A stretch of DNA of 64,000 nt from Microbispora sp. H11081 (GTDB taxonomy: Bacteria; Actinomycetota; Actinomycetes; Streptosporangiales; Streptosporangiaceae): contig NZ_JABBWV010000002.1 of assembly GCF_012999535.1 (NCBI RefSeq), positions 806,001 through 870,000 of the forward strand, in the 5' to 3' direction. Both the position numbers and the translations under genes were made by a program. Below are positions 25,193 to 32,960 of the stretch, in pieces. The number at the start of each line of letters is the position of its first letter. The stretch's first letter is position 1. A model generated the notes under the pieces. It ran no database searches. It was not told the DNA's origin and saw only the letters and a list, made by a program, of their open reading frames with translations.

Positions 25193-26840
25193 GACGGCGT
25201 TGCGAAGGGTCCGCAGGGCCTACGCCAGGATCGCCGAGACCGGCCGTCCTGAGATCTGGATCGACCTGCGGCCACAGGCCGAGGTGGAGGCCGAGGCGGC
25301 GGCGGTGGACGCCCGGGTGGCGGGCGGGGAGCGGCTCCCCCTCGCCGGGCGGCTGCTGGCCGTCAAGGGCAATATCGACGTGGCCGGGCTGCCGACCACC
25401 GCCGGCTGCCCGTCCTACGCCTACCGTCCGGACGCCGACGCGCCCGCCGTGGCGGCGCTGCGCGCCGCCGGTGCGGTCGTGCTGGGCACCACCAACCTCG
25501 ACCAGTTCGCCACCGGGCTGGTCGGCACCCGCAGCCCGTACGGCGCGGTGCGCGCCGCCGGAGACCCGGCCAGGATCTCCGGCGGGTCGAGCTCGGGCTC
25601 GGCGGTCGCCGTCGCGCTCGGGCTGGCCGACCTCGCGCTCGGCACCGACACGGCGGGTTCCGGCCGGGTGCCCGCCGCGTTCAACGGCATCGTGGGGATC
25701 AAGCCCACCCGTGGCCTGGTCCCCGCCGACGGCGTGGTGCCGGCCTGCCGGAGCCTCGACTGTGTCAGCGTCTTCGCCCGCACCCTGCCCGAGGCCCAGC
25801 GGGCCCTGGCGCTCATGACCGGCCCCTCCACGCGGCCCGCCGCCCGCCCGGCCCGCCGGCTAGGGCCGTGGCGGGTGGCCGTTCCCGCCACGGCCGCGCT
25901 CGGCGTGCTGGCCCCGGGCTGGGCCGAGGCGTTCGAGGCCGCGGCCGGCGCGCTGGCCGCGGCGGGTGCCGAGATCCACCCGATCGACCCTGACCCCTTC
26001 CTTGAGGCCGCCACGCTGCTCTACCAGGGGGCGTTCGTCGCCGAGCGGTACACCGCCGTCGGCGCGTTCGTGGAGAAGGGCGGGCCCGACCTGGACCCCA
26101 CCGTCGCGGCCATCATCACCGCGGCCCGTGACCTGCCCGCCCACCGCCTGTTCGCCGACCGGGAACGCCTCACCGGGCTGCGGGAGCGGGCCATGAGCCT
26201 GCTCGGCGACCGCGACGCGCTGCTCCTGCCGGTCACTCCCCGCCATCCCACCCTGGCGCAGGTCGCGGCCGACCCCGTCGGCGTCAACAGCGATCTGGGC
26301 CGCTTCACCAACTTCGTCAACCTGTTCGACATGTGCGCTCTCGCCGTGCCCGCCGGGCAGGTGGACGGGCTGCCGTTCGGGGTGATGCTGGCCGGCCGGG
26401 CCCACGCCGACGACGACCTGGCCGCCATCGCCGGGCTGCTCAGGCCGGCCGCCCGCCTGGCGGTGGCCGGCGCGCACCTGTCGGGGCAGCCGCTCAACCA
26501 CGAGCTCACCGCGCGTGGCGCGCGTCTGGTGGCCACCACCACGACCGCCGCGCGCTACCGGCTGCACGCCCTGTCCACCGACCCGCCCAAACCCGGGCTC
26601 GTACGGGTCGCCGAGGGCGGCGCGCCGATCGAGTGCGAGGTGTGGGAGATGCCCGCCGCGGGGCTGGGCGACCTGCTCGCGGCCCTTCCCCGCCCGATGG
26701 CGCTGGGCCCGGTGGAGCTGTCCGACGGCACGAACGTGCCCGGCTTCCTGTGCGCGCCTGAAGGGCTGGCGGGCGCGGCCGACATCACCGCGTACGGGGG
26801 GTGGCGCGCCTACCTCGGGTCGGCGGCGGCCGGTCGCTGA
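25185..26840 (+). CDS. atzF: Allophanate hydrolase (AtzF-like)
   Basis: A 551-residue amidase-signature enzyme that hydrolyses allophanate to ammonium and CO2. The catalytic triad is visible: Lys61 in LLAVKGNID, the cis-Ser in ISGGSSSGSA (about 136), and the nucleophile Ser159 in LGTDTAGSGRVPA. The C-terminal domain (about 455-550) contains FLCAPEGLAGAADITAYGGW, the extra domain found in AtzF and urea amidolyase. GTG 25185 overlaps the carboxylase stop by 8 nt. It is the last gene of the operon and completes the route from carboxylated substrate to ammonium. A hairpin follows the stop. Confidence 0.93.
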   Translation: MAETALRRVRRAYARIAETGRPEIWIDLRPQAEVEAEAAAVDARVAGGERLPLAGRLLAVKGNIDVAGLPTTAGCPSYAYRPDADAPAVAALRAAGAVVLGTTNLDQFATGLVGTRSPYGAVRAAGDPARISGGSSSGSAVAVALGLADLALGTDTAGSGRVPAAFNGIVGIKPTRGLVPADGVVPACRSLDCVSVFARTLPEAQRALALMTGPSTRPAARPARRLGPWRVAVPATAALGVLAPGWAEAFEAAAGALAAAGAEIHPIDPDPFLEAATLLYQGAFVAERYTAVGAFVEKGGPDLDPTVAAIITAARDLPAHRLFADRERLTGLRERAMSLLGDRDALLLPVTPRHPTLAQVAADPVGVNSDLGRFTNFVNLFDMCALAVPAGQVDGLPFGVMLAGRAHADDDLAAIAGLLRPAARLAVAGAHLSGQPLNHELTARGARLVATTTTAARYRLHALSTDPPKPGLVRVAEGGAPIECEVWEMPAAGLGDLLAALPRPMALGPVELSDGTNVPGFLCAPEGLAGAADITAYGGWRAYLGSAAAGR

Positions 26841-26851
26841 CGCGACAGACG

Positions 26852-26869
26852 CACGGCCGGTGGGCCGTG
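26852..26869. terminator. Hairpin between convergent atzF and P450 genes
   Basis: CACGGCC (26852-26858) pairs with GGCCGTG (26863-26869) around the tetraloop GGTG, between the two convergent stop codons. It is compact and could act on both strands; no U tract follows. Confidence 0.45.
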
Positions 26870-26870
26870 G

Positions 26871-28097
26871 CTACGGCGTCACCGGCGACAGGGTCACCGG
26901 CAGCGCGGTCAGCCGCCACATGCCGGGGTCGGGGGCGCGCAGGTCGTCGGCCGGTGCGGCCATGGCCAGGCCGGGGAAGCGGCGCAGCAGCGCGCTGATC
27001 GCGGCCTGGGTCTGCACGCGGGCGAGGGACGCGCCCAGGCAGAAGTGCGGCCCGTGGGAGAACCCCAGGTGGCCGGCGCCGGGCGCCCGGGTCACGTCCA
27101 GCCGCTCGGGGTCGGAGAACACCCGGGGGTCGCGGTTGGCCGCGGCGACCAGGGCGGTGACCTTCGCGCCCTCCGGCACGGTCGTGCCGTACAGTTCGAC
27201 GTCCTCACGGGCATGGCGCGGGATCGCCAGCAGCGCGGGGCCGCACCAGCGGATGAGCTCCTCGACGGCGGCGGGCATCAGCGCGGGATCGGCGCGTACG
27301 GCGGTCAGTTGGCCGGGGTGGGCCAGCAGGGCGGCGACGGCGTTGGCGATCAGGTTGGTCGGCGTCTGCCCGGCGAGGACCAGGTGCCAGACCATGGTCA
27401 CGATCTCGGTGTCGCTCAGCCGGTCGCTGTCCTCGGCCCCGTCGCCGTCGTCGCCGTGGGCGCGGACGAGGTCGGCCAGCACGCCGCCGGCCGCGCCGGG
27501 CTCCGCGCGGGCGGCGGCGACGGCGGCCTTGGCGCCCGCGATGATGCCCGGGATGGCCCGCTCGAAGTCCGCGCCCGCGCCGGCGGCGATGATGGCGCCC
27601 CATTCGCGCCACTGCGGGCGGTCCCGCTCGGGGATGCCGACGAGCGCGCAGATGACGTCCATCGGCAGCGGCCGGGCGAAGTGGCGCAGCAGGTCGACCT
27701 GTCCGCCTTCCGCGTGCGTCGGCAGGTCGTCGAGCAGGGCGTCGACGGCGGCCTCGATCCGGGGGCGGAACTCGGCCGCGCGCCGGGGGGTGAAGGCGGG
27801 GGCGGCCAGTTTGCGCAGGCGCGCGTGCTCGGGGCCCTGCATCTCGCTCATGGTCCGCATGTACGGCAGGCAGTCGTCGGGGACCTGCGGGCGCATGAAG
27901 CTGTCGGCGGTCATGGGGAAGCGGGCGTCGCCGAGCATCGCACGCGCGCCGTCGTGCCTGGTGAGGGCCCATATGGGGCCGAGTCCCGGGATCAGCAGCC
28001 GCGCGAGCGGCGCGGCCTCCCGCGCTCGTCCGTACACGGTGAAGGGGTCGCGCAGGACCTCGGGGTCGGTGAGGTCCACCTCGGGCAGGGAAGTCAC
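26871..28097 (-). CDS. Cytochrome P450 with non-canonical I helix
   Basis: A 408-residue soluble bacterial P450. The ExxR motif is EELIR, followed by AANRDPRVFSDPERLDVTRA. The heme loop is GFSHGPHFCLGASLARVQ with Cys353 as the heme ligand. The I helix reads LAGQTPTNLIANAV. The acid-alcohol pair usually present in AGxD/E-T-T is absent, which suggests unusual proton delivery or a substrate-assisted mechanism. No ferredoxin or reductase gene is adjacent, so redox partners must come from elsewhere. It is divergent from a TetR gene across a 7+7 bp inverted repeat and so is probably its target. Substrate unknown. Confidence 0.92.
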   Translation of the reverse strand: MTSLPEVDLTDPEVLRDPFTVYGRAREAAPLARLLIPGLGPIWALTRHDGARAMLGDARFPMTADSFMRPQVPDDCLPYMRTMSEMQGPEHARLRKLAAPAFTPRRAAEFRPRIEAAVDALLDDLPTHAEGGQVDLLRHFARPLPMDVICALVGIPERDRPQWREWGAIIAAGAGADFERAIPGIIAGAKAAVAAARAEPGAAGGVLADLVRAHGDDGDGAEDSDRLSDTEIVTMVWHLVLAGQTPTNLIANAVAALLAHPGQLTAVRADPALMPAAVEELIRWCGPALLAIPRHAREDVELYGTTVPEGAKVTALVAAANRDPRVFSDPERLDVTRAPGAGHLGFSHGPHFCLGASLARVQTQAAISALLRRFPGLAMAAPADDLRAPDPGMWRLTALPVTLSPVTP

Positions 28098-28117
28098 AGC
28101 GGCTCCAAATGTTAATG

Positions 28118-28138
28118 CCAGATGTTCATGTCATCTGG
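28118..28138. promoter_or_regulatory. Inverted repeat between P450 and TetR genes
   Basis: CCAGATG (28118-28124) and CATCTGG (28132-28138) are perfect 7-bp arms around TTCATGT. The site is 21 bp before the P450 start and 61 bp before the TetR start. It is a likely operator for that regulator. Confidence 0.6.
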
Positions 28139-28198
28139 ATGGCGACGGTATCTTGGACCTCGCCGTACGGCAAGCGGCGTACGCGGACGAGGAGATCG

Positions 28199-29284
28199 AT
28201 GGAACGCCTCACGAGGGCCGAGCTGCAGGCGCGCAACCGGGCCAGGGTGCTGGCCGCCGCCCGGGAGGAGTTCGCCGAGCGCGGGTTCCGCGACGCCAAG
28301 GTCGACGCGATCGCCGACCGGGCGGGACTCACCCGCGGCGCCGTCTACTCCAACTTCCCCGGCAAGCGGGCCCTGTACTTCTCGGTGCTGGCCGACCTCG
28401 CCGAGCGGGAGGCGGGCCTGGACGACCCGGACGGCCCGGACCACCTGGGCGACGCGGCGTCCGGAGTGGGCACGACGGGGGAGGCGCTCGCCGCGTTCGC
28501 CCGCGCCTGGGTCTCCCGGCTTCCGCTGGCCACCGACGGCCCGGCCAGGCTCGGCATGGACCTGCTGCCCGAGGTGCTCGCCGACCAGCGGGTCCGCCAG
28601 CCGTTCGCGCAGTTGATGAAGCTCAACGCGATCCTGCTCGGGCTCGCGCTCGAGGGCCTCGGCGGTTCCGGGCGTATGGTGCGGGTCGCCGAGGTCGCCC
28701 TGACCACCCTGTACGGCGCGAGCCAAATGGCCGACGCGGCGCCCGGGTTCGCCGAGCCGTTCGACGTCGTCACGGCGTGCGCCGCCCTGGCCGGCCTGGA
28801 TCTCGGCGACCGGTGGGACGCCCCCCACCTGCCGTTCGTCCCTCGTGCCCGGCCGTGCGACGGGCCGTGGTCGCCGCCGCCCGCGGTGGACGCGCTGCGC
28901 GGCGGACCCGCCCCGCTCACGCGCGACGGCGTGGTGGCGGTCCTCGGGCTGCACCGGCTGGAGGCCGTGGAGGAGGCGGTGCGGGCCGTGCCGCCCGCCG
29001 GGGAGGTCACCGTGGTCCTGGTCACCGGGGACCCCGGCGAGCTGGGGCCGCTGGCCAGGCTGGCCCTCGCCGAGCTGCGGTCCTGCCTGCGGCGTGCGGT
29101 GCCTGCGTCGGCCTGGCCGCGCCTGCGCGTGGTGCACGACGAGGAGGGGGCGATCGCGGCGGCGGCCGGGGTGAGCGCCGTGAGCGACGGGACAGAGGCG
29201 GCCGTGCTGGTGCGGTCGGGCCGCGTGGCCGCCCGCGCGGACGGGTACGGCGCCTGTCACGCCGCCGCCTCCGCCGGCCTGTGA
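28199..29284 (+). CDS. TetR regulator with a redoxin-like C-terminal extension
   Basis: A 361-residue protein, about 150 residues longer than a typical TetR. The N-terminal helix-turn-helix is FRDAKVDAIADRAGLTRGAV then YSNFPGKRALYFSVL, and the ligand domain runs to about residue 205. The last ~120 residues (VVAVLGLHRLEAVEEAVRAV, EVTVVLVTGDPGE, RLRVVHDEEGAIAAAAGVSA, AAVLVRSGRVAARADGYG) show the strand-helix order of a peroxiredoxin/thioredoxin-like fold. No CxxC is present. ATG 28199 follows GAGGAG. It probably represses the divergent P450. The fold of the extension is inferred from pattern only. Confidence 0.82.
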   Translation: MERLTRAELQARNRARVLAAAREEFAERGFRDAKVDAIADRAGLTRGAVYSNFPGKRALYFSVLADLAEREAGLDDPDGPDHLGDAASGVGTTGEALAAFARAWVSRLPLATDGPARLGMDLLPEVLADQRVRQPFAQLMKLNAILLGLALEGLGGSGRMVRVAEVALTTLYGASQMADAAPGFAEPFDVVTACAALAGLDLGDRWDAPHLPFVPRARPCDGPWSPPPAVDALRGGPAPLTRDGVVAVLGLHRLEAVEEAVRAVPPAGEVTVVLVTGDPGELGPLARLALAELRSCLRRAVPASAWPRLRVVHDEEGAIAAAAGVSAVSDGTEAAVLVRSGRVAARADGYGACHAAASAGL

Positions 29285-29348
29285 CCGCGCGCGACGCGCG
29301 GGCGAGAACGCTTGGCGTGACGGTCGAATGCGTGTTCTACTGAACCTC

Positions 29349-30389
29349 ATGCGTCGCGACGCCACTTCCCGCGCGGGGGACCAGAGCCCGGCGCGGCCCC
29401 GCGTGCGTGAGACGGTGCAGGAGCCGCTCGTCGGTGAGGGGCCCGCCCGGCCGCGCATCGAACGGCAGGCCGTCACCCGCGTCTTCGACGGCATCACCTG
29501 CTACGAGGTGCCGGCCCGCGCGGCGCTGGAGCGGGTGCCCGAGGCCGCCGAGCTGCCCTTCGCGTGGGGCGCGAGCCCCTATCGCGGCTGCGAGGCGGGC
29601 TGCGGCTACTGCACCGCCCGTCGCGGCCACCGCTACCTGGGCCTGGACCCCGGCGGCGACTTCGCCACGAAGATCGTGGTCAAGACCGACCTGGCCCGGC
29701 GACTGCGGCGCGAGCTGGCCTCCCCCCGCTGGGACGGCGAGCCGGTCGCGCTGGGCCTCACCGGCGACTGCTACCAGCCGGCCGAGGAGATCTACCACCT
29801 GATGCCCGGTGTCATCCGGGCCCTCGCCGACGCGGCCAACCCGTTCACCGTGCTCACCAAGAGCCCTCTGATCCTGCGCGACCTGGACCTGTTACGCGAC
29901 GCCGCGAAGGTGACCCAGGTCGGCGCCCTGGTGTCGGTCGGCTTCGTCGACGACCGCCTGCGGCGCGCCGTCGAGCCGGGGGCCGCGACGCCGCAGCGGC
30001 GCCTGGAGGTGTGCGCCACGCTGAACGAGGCCGGCATCCCCTGCGGGGTGCTGATGGCCCCGATCCTGCCGCTCATCACCGACTCCACCGACCACCTGCA
30101 GGCCACCGTACGGCGGGCGGCCGAGGCGGGCGCGGTCAGCGTGACGCCCGTCGTGCTGCGCCTGCCGGCCGGGGCCCGGGAGTGGTACATGCGGTGGCTG
30201 GAGCGCGAGCACCCCGGTCTCGTGCCGCGTTATCAGGCGTTGTACGGCAAAGGCCAGGTCGCCGAGGAGGGCTACCGGCTGCGGATCGCCGAGCAGGTGC
30301 GGGCCCTCGCCGAGACCTACGGCATCGGCAGGGACGCCCGGCGCTGGCGGCGCCGGCGCTCCCCCGCCCGCCAACTCGCCCTCGTCTGA
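29349..30389 (+). CDS. Radical SAM protein, Rv2578c family
   Basis: A radical SAM protein of 346 residues from ATG 29349; ATG 29328 would add seven. The cluster motif is CEAGCGYC in SPYRGCEAGCGYCTARRGHR. This is the CxxxCxxC type found in spore-photoproduct-lyase-like and Rv2578c-like proteins; the residue after the last Cys is Thr rather than the common Phe. TDCYQP-like TGDCYQPAEE, then KSPLILRDLDLLRDAAKVTQ and APILPLITDSTDHL, follow in family order. The reaction is unknown; a DNA-repair-like function is sometimes assumed from distant similarity. No Shine-Dalgarno is clear. Confidence 0.85.
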   Translation: MRRDATSRAGDQSPARPRVRETVQEPLVGEGPARPRIERQAVTRVFDGITCYEVPARAALERVPEAAELPFAWGASPYRGCEAGCGYCTARRGHRYLGLDPGGDFATKIVVKTDLARRLRRELASPRWDGEPVALGLTGDCYQPAEEIYHLMPGVIRALADAANPFTVLTKSPLILRDLDLLRDAAKVTQVGALVSVGFVDDRLRRAVEPGAATPQRRLEVCATLNEAGIPCGVLMAPILPLITDSTDHLQATVRRAAEAGAVSVTPVVLRLPAGAREWYMRWLEREHPGLVPRYQALYGKGQVAEEGYRLRIAEQVRALAETYGIGRDARRWRRRRSPARQLALV

Positions 30390-30448
30390 CCGGAGCACCT
30401 GTCTGAGTGGAGCCCTCGTCTGACCGAAGCCCTCGTGACCGAAGCCCT
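30381..30448. repeat. Imperfect direct repeats after the radical SAM gene
   Basis: Variants of CTCGTCTGACCGAAGCCC occur about three times with gaps and small deletions, beginning in the last codons of the gene and continuing past its stop. It appears to be slippage-derived, with no evident function. Confidence 0.4.
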
Positions 30449-30512
30449 TGGCCCGCACCCGCCGGCTCGGCGAGCTTTCCGGCGGCGGGCCGGGCGCGGC
30501 GGCGTAAATCCG

Positions 30513-30542
30513 TCGACACCGAGCACGGGAGGTCGCTAGCGT
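30513..30542 (+). promoter_or_regulatory. Candidate leaderless promoter of the PhyH gene
   Basis: TCGACA (30513-30518), an 18-bp spacer and TAGCGT (30537-30542) are followed by only 6 nt before the ATG. This places the transcription start at or next to the initiation codon, a leaderless arrangement common in actinomycetes. Confidence 0.45.
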
Positions 30543-30548
30543 CGCGGC

Positions 30549-31310
30549 ATGGCCATATTCACCGACGCAGACCTCGACCGCTTCGTCTCCGACGGATTTC
30601 TCAAGGTGGAGGAGGCCTTCCCCCGCGAGACCGGAGACCGGATCAGGGAGCGGCTGTGGCGGCAGATCGGGCTGTCCCCCGACCGGCCCGAGGACTGGAC
30701 GCGGCCGGTGGTGTGGGCGGCCCCCGACCCGACGGGCCAGGGCCCGGTCGGTGAGGCGATGCGCGACCCACGCCTGACCGAGGCGCTCGACCTGATCGCC
30801 GGCAAGGGCGGCTGGGAGCCGCGCGGCACCATCGGAAACACGCCGGTCCGCTTCCCCCACCCCTCCGACGCGGGCGACACCGGCTGGCACATCGACCAGA
30901 ACGACCCCGGCCCCGCCGGCGCCTGGGGCACCGTCGCCCTGCGGTCCCGCACGATGCTCGTGCTGGTCCTGCTGTCGGAGGTCGGCCCCGACGACGCGCC
31001 CACCCGCATCAGGACCGGATCGCACCTCGACACCGTCCGCCTGCTGGAGCCGTACGGCGAGCAGGGCCTGGAGTTCTTCGCCTCCGGCCCGCTGCTGGAC
31101 GAGGCGACCGCGCACCGGCCCGTGACGTACGCGACGGGGCTGCCCGGCGACGTCTACCTGTGCCACCCGCACCTCGTCCACGCCGCCCAGCCCCACCACG
31201 GGACGAGGCCGCGTTTCATGTCGCAGATCCCGTTCTTCCTGACGGAGCCGCTGGCCCCCGGCGACACCACCCCCCTCGCGCGGGCCGTACGGCTCGGGCT
31301 CGGCGGCTGA
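30549..31310 (+). CDS. Phytanoyl-CoA dioxygenase (PhyH) family protein
   Basis: A 253-residue Fe(II)/2-oxoglutarate-dependent oxygenase of the PhyH family. The metal facial triad is visible: His114 and Asp116 in TGWHIDQND and His211 in CHPHLVHAAQPHHG, followed by an Arg in TRPRFMSQIPF that would hold 2-oxoglutarate. The double-stranded beta-helix is complete. No biosynthetic cluster surrounds it, so the substrate remains open; members hydroxylate acyl-CoA, ectoine, nucleosides and antibiotics. No ribosome site is near; a -10 hexamer 6 nt before the ATG suggests a leaderless message. Confidence 0.87.
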   Translation: MAIFTDADLDRFVSDGFLKVEEAFPRETGDRIRERLWRQIGLSPDRPEDWTRPVVWAAPDPTGQGPVGEAMRDPRLTEALDLIAGKGGWEPRGTIGNTPVRFPHPSDAGDTGWHIDQNDPGPAGAWGTVALRSRTMLVLVLLSEVGPDDAPTRIRTGSHLDTVRLLEPYGEQGLEFFASGPLLDEATAHRPVTYATGLPGDVYLCHPHLVHAAQPHHGTRPRFMSQIPFFLTEPLAPGDTTPLARAVRLGLGG

Positions 31311-31362
31311 GCGGCCGCCATCCGACCGGCCGGGCGCGGGACGGGGGCAGTAGTCTGCGTCC

Positions 31363-31542
31363 ATGTTCCACCGCAAACCCATCGAGGAGCGCATAGCCGA
31401 GCGCGTCGCCAAACGCCCTCCGCTCAAGGAGGGCAAGCACTTCGAGCACCGGCCCGCGCTGATCGTGTTCTGCGCGGTCATCGCGCTCGCCGCAGTGAAG
31501 ATCGTGGGTGCGTTCTTCCTGATGAAGTGGGGCGTCCAGTAG
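31363..31542 (+). CDS. Small single-pass membrane protein (59 aa)
   Basis: Short frame of 59 codons, MFHRKPIEERIAERVAKRPP, a basic linker and then one hydrophobic helix (LIVFCAVIALAAVKIVGAFF), ending MKWGVQ. Codon third positions are G/C-rich as in neighbouring genes. TAGTCT lies 6 nt before the ATG, which fits a leaderless promoter. The stop codon sits inside a perfect 10-bp terminator stem. The topology would be N-in with a basic cytoplasmic tail. No family is recognised and the function is unknown. It is probably real because the reading frame, promoter and terminator agree. Confidence 0.6.
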   Translation: MFHRKPIEERIAERVAKRPPLKEGKHFEHRPALIVFCAVIALAAVKIVGAFFLMKWGVQ

Positions 31543-31551
31543 GACGCCCCA
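31528..31551. terminator. Perfect 10-bp hairpin at the small membrane gene stop
   Basis: TGGGGCGTCC (31528-31537) pairs with GGACGCCCCA (31542-31551) around AGTA. It includes the last codons and stop of the small gene and ends two bases before the convergent LLM stop. It probably serves as a bidirectional terminator. Confidence 0.65.
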
Positions 31552-31552
31552 C

Positions 31553-32470
31553 TCACGCGGTGGGCCGGACGCCCGCGCCGGTGAGGCCGCTGGCGGGCAG
31601 CAGCGCGTCGCCGAGCATCCGCCACTGCGGCATCGCGGACCGCCCCGGCTCGATGCCGATCACCTGGACCGCCACGTGGTCGGCGCCGGCCTCGACATGG
31701 CCGCGCAGCTTGGCAACGACGGTGTCCGGGTCGCCCCAGAACACCAGGTCGTCGACGAGGCGGTCGCTGCCGCCGTTCGCGATCTCCTCGTCCGGGTAGC
31801 CCAGCCGGCGGAACTTGGCGATGTTGTAGGGCGAGGTCAGGTAGGGGTGCAGGTGCTCCCTGGCGACCGCGCGGGCTCTGGCGGGGTCGCGCTCGAACAG
31901 CACCGCGTGCTCGACGCCCAGGAACGCGCCGGGCCCGAGGATCTCCCGCGCCCGCGCGGTGTGCGCCACGGTGACGTGGTAGGTGAGGGCGCCGGCGGCG
32001 CGGTCGCGGGCCAGTTCGAGCATCTTCGGCCCGTACGCGGCCAGGATGCGGCGTATCGGGGTCTCCGGCCGGGGGTTGGGCGTCTCGATCCCGTCCATCT
32101 CGTCGAGGTATCCGGCCATGGCCGCCAGCGGGGTGACCCCCGGCTGCGGCACGCCGCCGAACCCCAGGCCGAGAACGTGCCGCCCGGGATAGGCGTCGGC
32201 CAGCAGTAGCGCGGCGCCGTACGCGTAACGGGCCTGGCGTGACCAGATCTGCGCGATGCCGTTGACGACGCGCAACCGGCGCGTGCTCGACAGCAGGTAG
32301 CCGGCGTGCGTGAACGCGTCGCGTCCCATCAGTTCGGGGATCCAGACCACCGGCCAGCCGCGTTCCTCCAGTTCCCGCACCGACTCGCGGATCAGCGCGG
32401 CCGGCTGGTGCTCGAAGTCGAAGGTGTAGATCCCGAATCCGCCCAGATCCAGGCCGTCGAGGTCGCCCAT
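31553..32470 (-). CDS. LLM-class F420-dependent oxidoreductase, TIGR03620-like
   Basis: A 305-residue luciferase-like TIM-barrel protein. Landmarks are GWPVVWIPELMGRDAFTHAG near the N terminus, VVNGIAQIWSRQARYAYGAA, and VLGLGFGGVPQP, typical of the TIGR03620 probable F420-dependent branch. It would use reduced F420 or FMN for hydride transfer; actinomycetes carry F420. ATG 32470 is chosen because GAGGAG lies 6 nt before it, whereas it abuts the ATG at 32476. The ArsR-type regulator 100 bp upstream on the same strand and an inverted repeat between them suggest local control. Substrate unknown. Confidence 0.87.
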   Translation of the reverse strand: MGDLDGLDLGGFGIYTFDFEHQPAALIRESVRELEERGWPVVWIPELMGRDAFTHAGYLLSSTRRLRVVNGIAQIWSRQARYAYGAALLLADAYPGRHVLGLGFGGVPQPGVTPLAAMAGYLDEMDGIETPNPRPETPIRRILAAYGPKMLELARDRAAGALTYHVTVAHTARAREILGPGAFLGVEHAVLFERDPARARAVAREHLHPYLTSPYNIAKFRRLGYPDEEIANGGSDRLVDDLVFWGDPDTVVAKLRGHVEAGADHVAVQVIGIEPGRSAMPQWRMLGDALLPASGLTGAGVRPTA

Positions 32471-32501
32471 CGCCATCTCCTCGTACTCGCGACCAATTCA
32501 A

Positions 32502-32525
32502 ATCGAAGTATCGCATATTTTCGAT
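32502..32525. promoter_or_regulatory. AT-rich inverted repeat upstream of the LLM gene
   Basis: ATCGAA (32502-32507) and TTCGAT (32520-32525) are inverted arms 12 bp apart in an unusually AT-rich stretch 32 bp upstream of the LLM start. The spacing suits an ArsR dimer site. It probably also holds the promoter. Confidence 0.45.
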
Positions 32526-32572
32526 ATGAGGTGCCGAGAGGCCCATGCGCCCCGCGCGGGCTTATGGCTGGA

Positions 32573-32905
32573 TCAGAGGGTCTCCCCCAAGGTGGCGACG
32601 AGCCGGGCGATGCGCTGCTCGTCGCGCTTGTAGTGGGTCCACTTGCCCACCCGTGTGGCCTTCACCAGGCCCGCCCGCTGTAACTCGGCCATGTACGCCG
32701 ACACCGTCGACTGCGCGAGCCCCGCCCTGGCCTGGATGTGACTCACGCACACGCCCACCTCGGCGGGGTCGGCGATCGCGCCCTCCAGCGGGAAGTGGCG
32801 CTCGGGGTCGCGCAGCCACACCAGCAGTTGCAGCCGCATCGGGTTCGACAGCGCGCGCAGCGCCTCGACCAGGCCGGGGTCCGGTGAGCTCGCGGTCTCC
32901 TCCAC
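32573..32905 (-). CDS. ArsR/SmtB-family regulator
   Basis: A 110-residue winged-helix protein. LVEALRALSNPMRLQLLVWL is the classic ArsR helix 1-2 and ARAGLAQSTVSAYMAELQRA is the recognition helix region, followed by a wing (VKATRVGKWTHYKRDEQRI). The ELCVCDL metal-binding motif of arsenic/cadmium sensors is replaced by VGVCVSHIQ. One Cys remains, so canonical metal sensing is doubtful. It is upstream and co-oriented with the LLM oxidoreductase gene, which it probably represses. ATG 32905. Confidence 0.88.
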   Translation of the reverse strand: MEETASSPDPGLVEALRALSNPMRLQLLVWLRDPERHFPLEGAIADPAEVGVCVSHIQARAGLAQSTVSAYMAELQRAGLVKATRVGKWTHYKRDEQRIARLVATLGETL

Positions 32906-32960
32906 GCCCCCAGGCTACAGTCGCCCCAGCGATGTTCCGGAGTTCGTCGATCCGCCCGGA

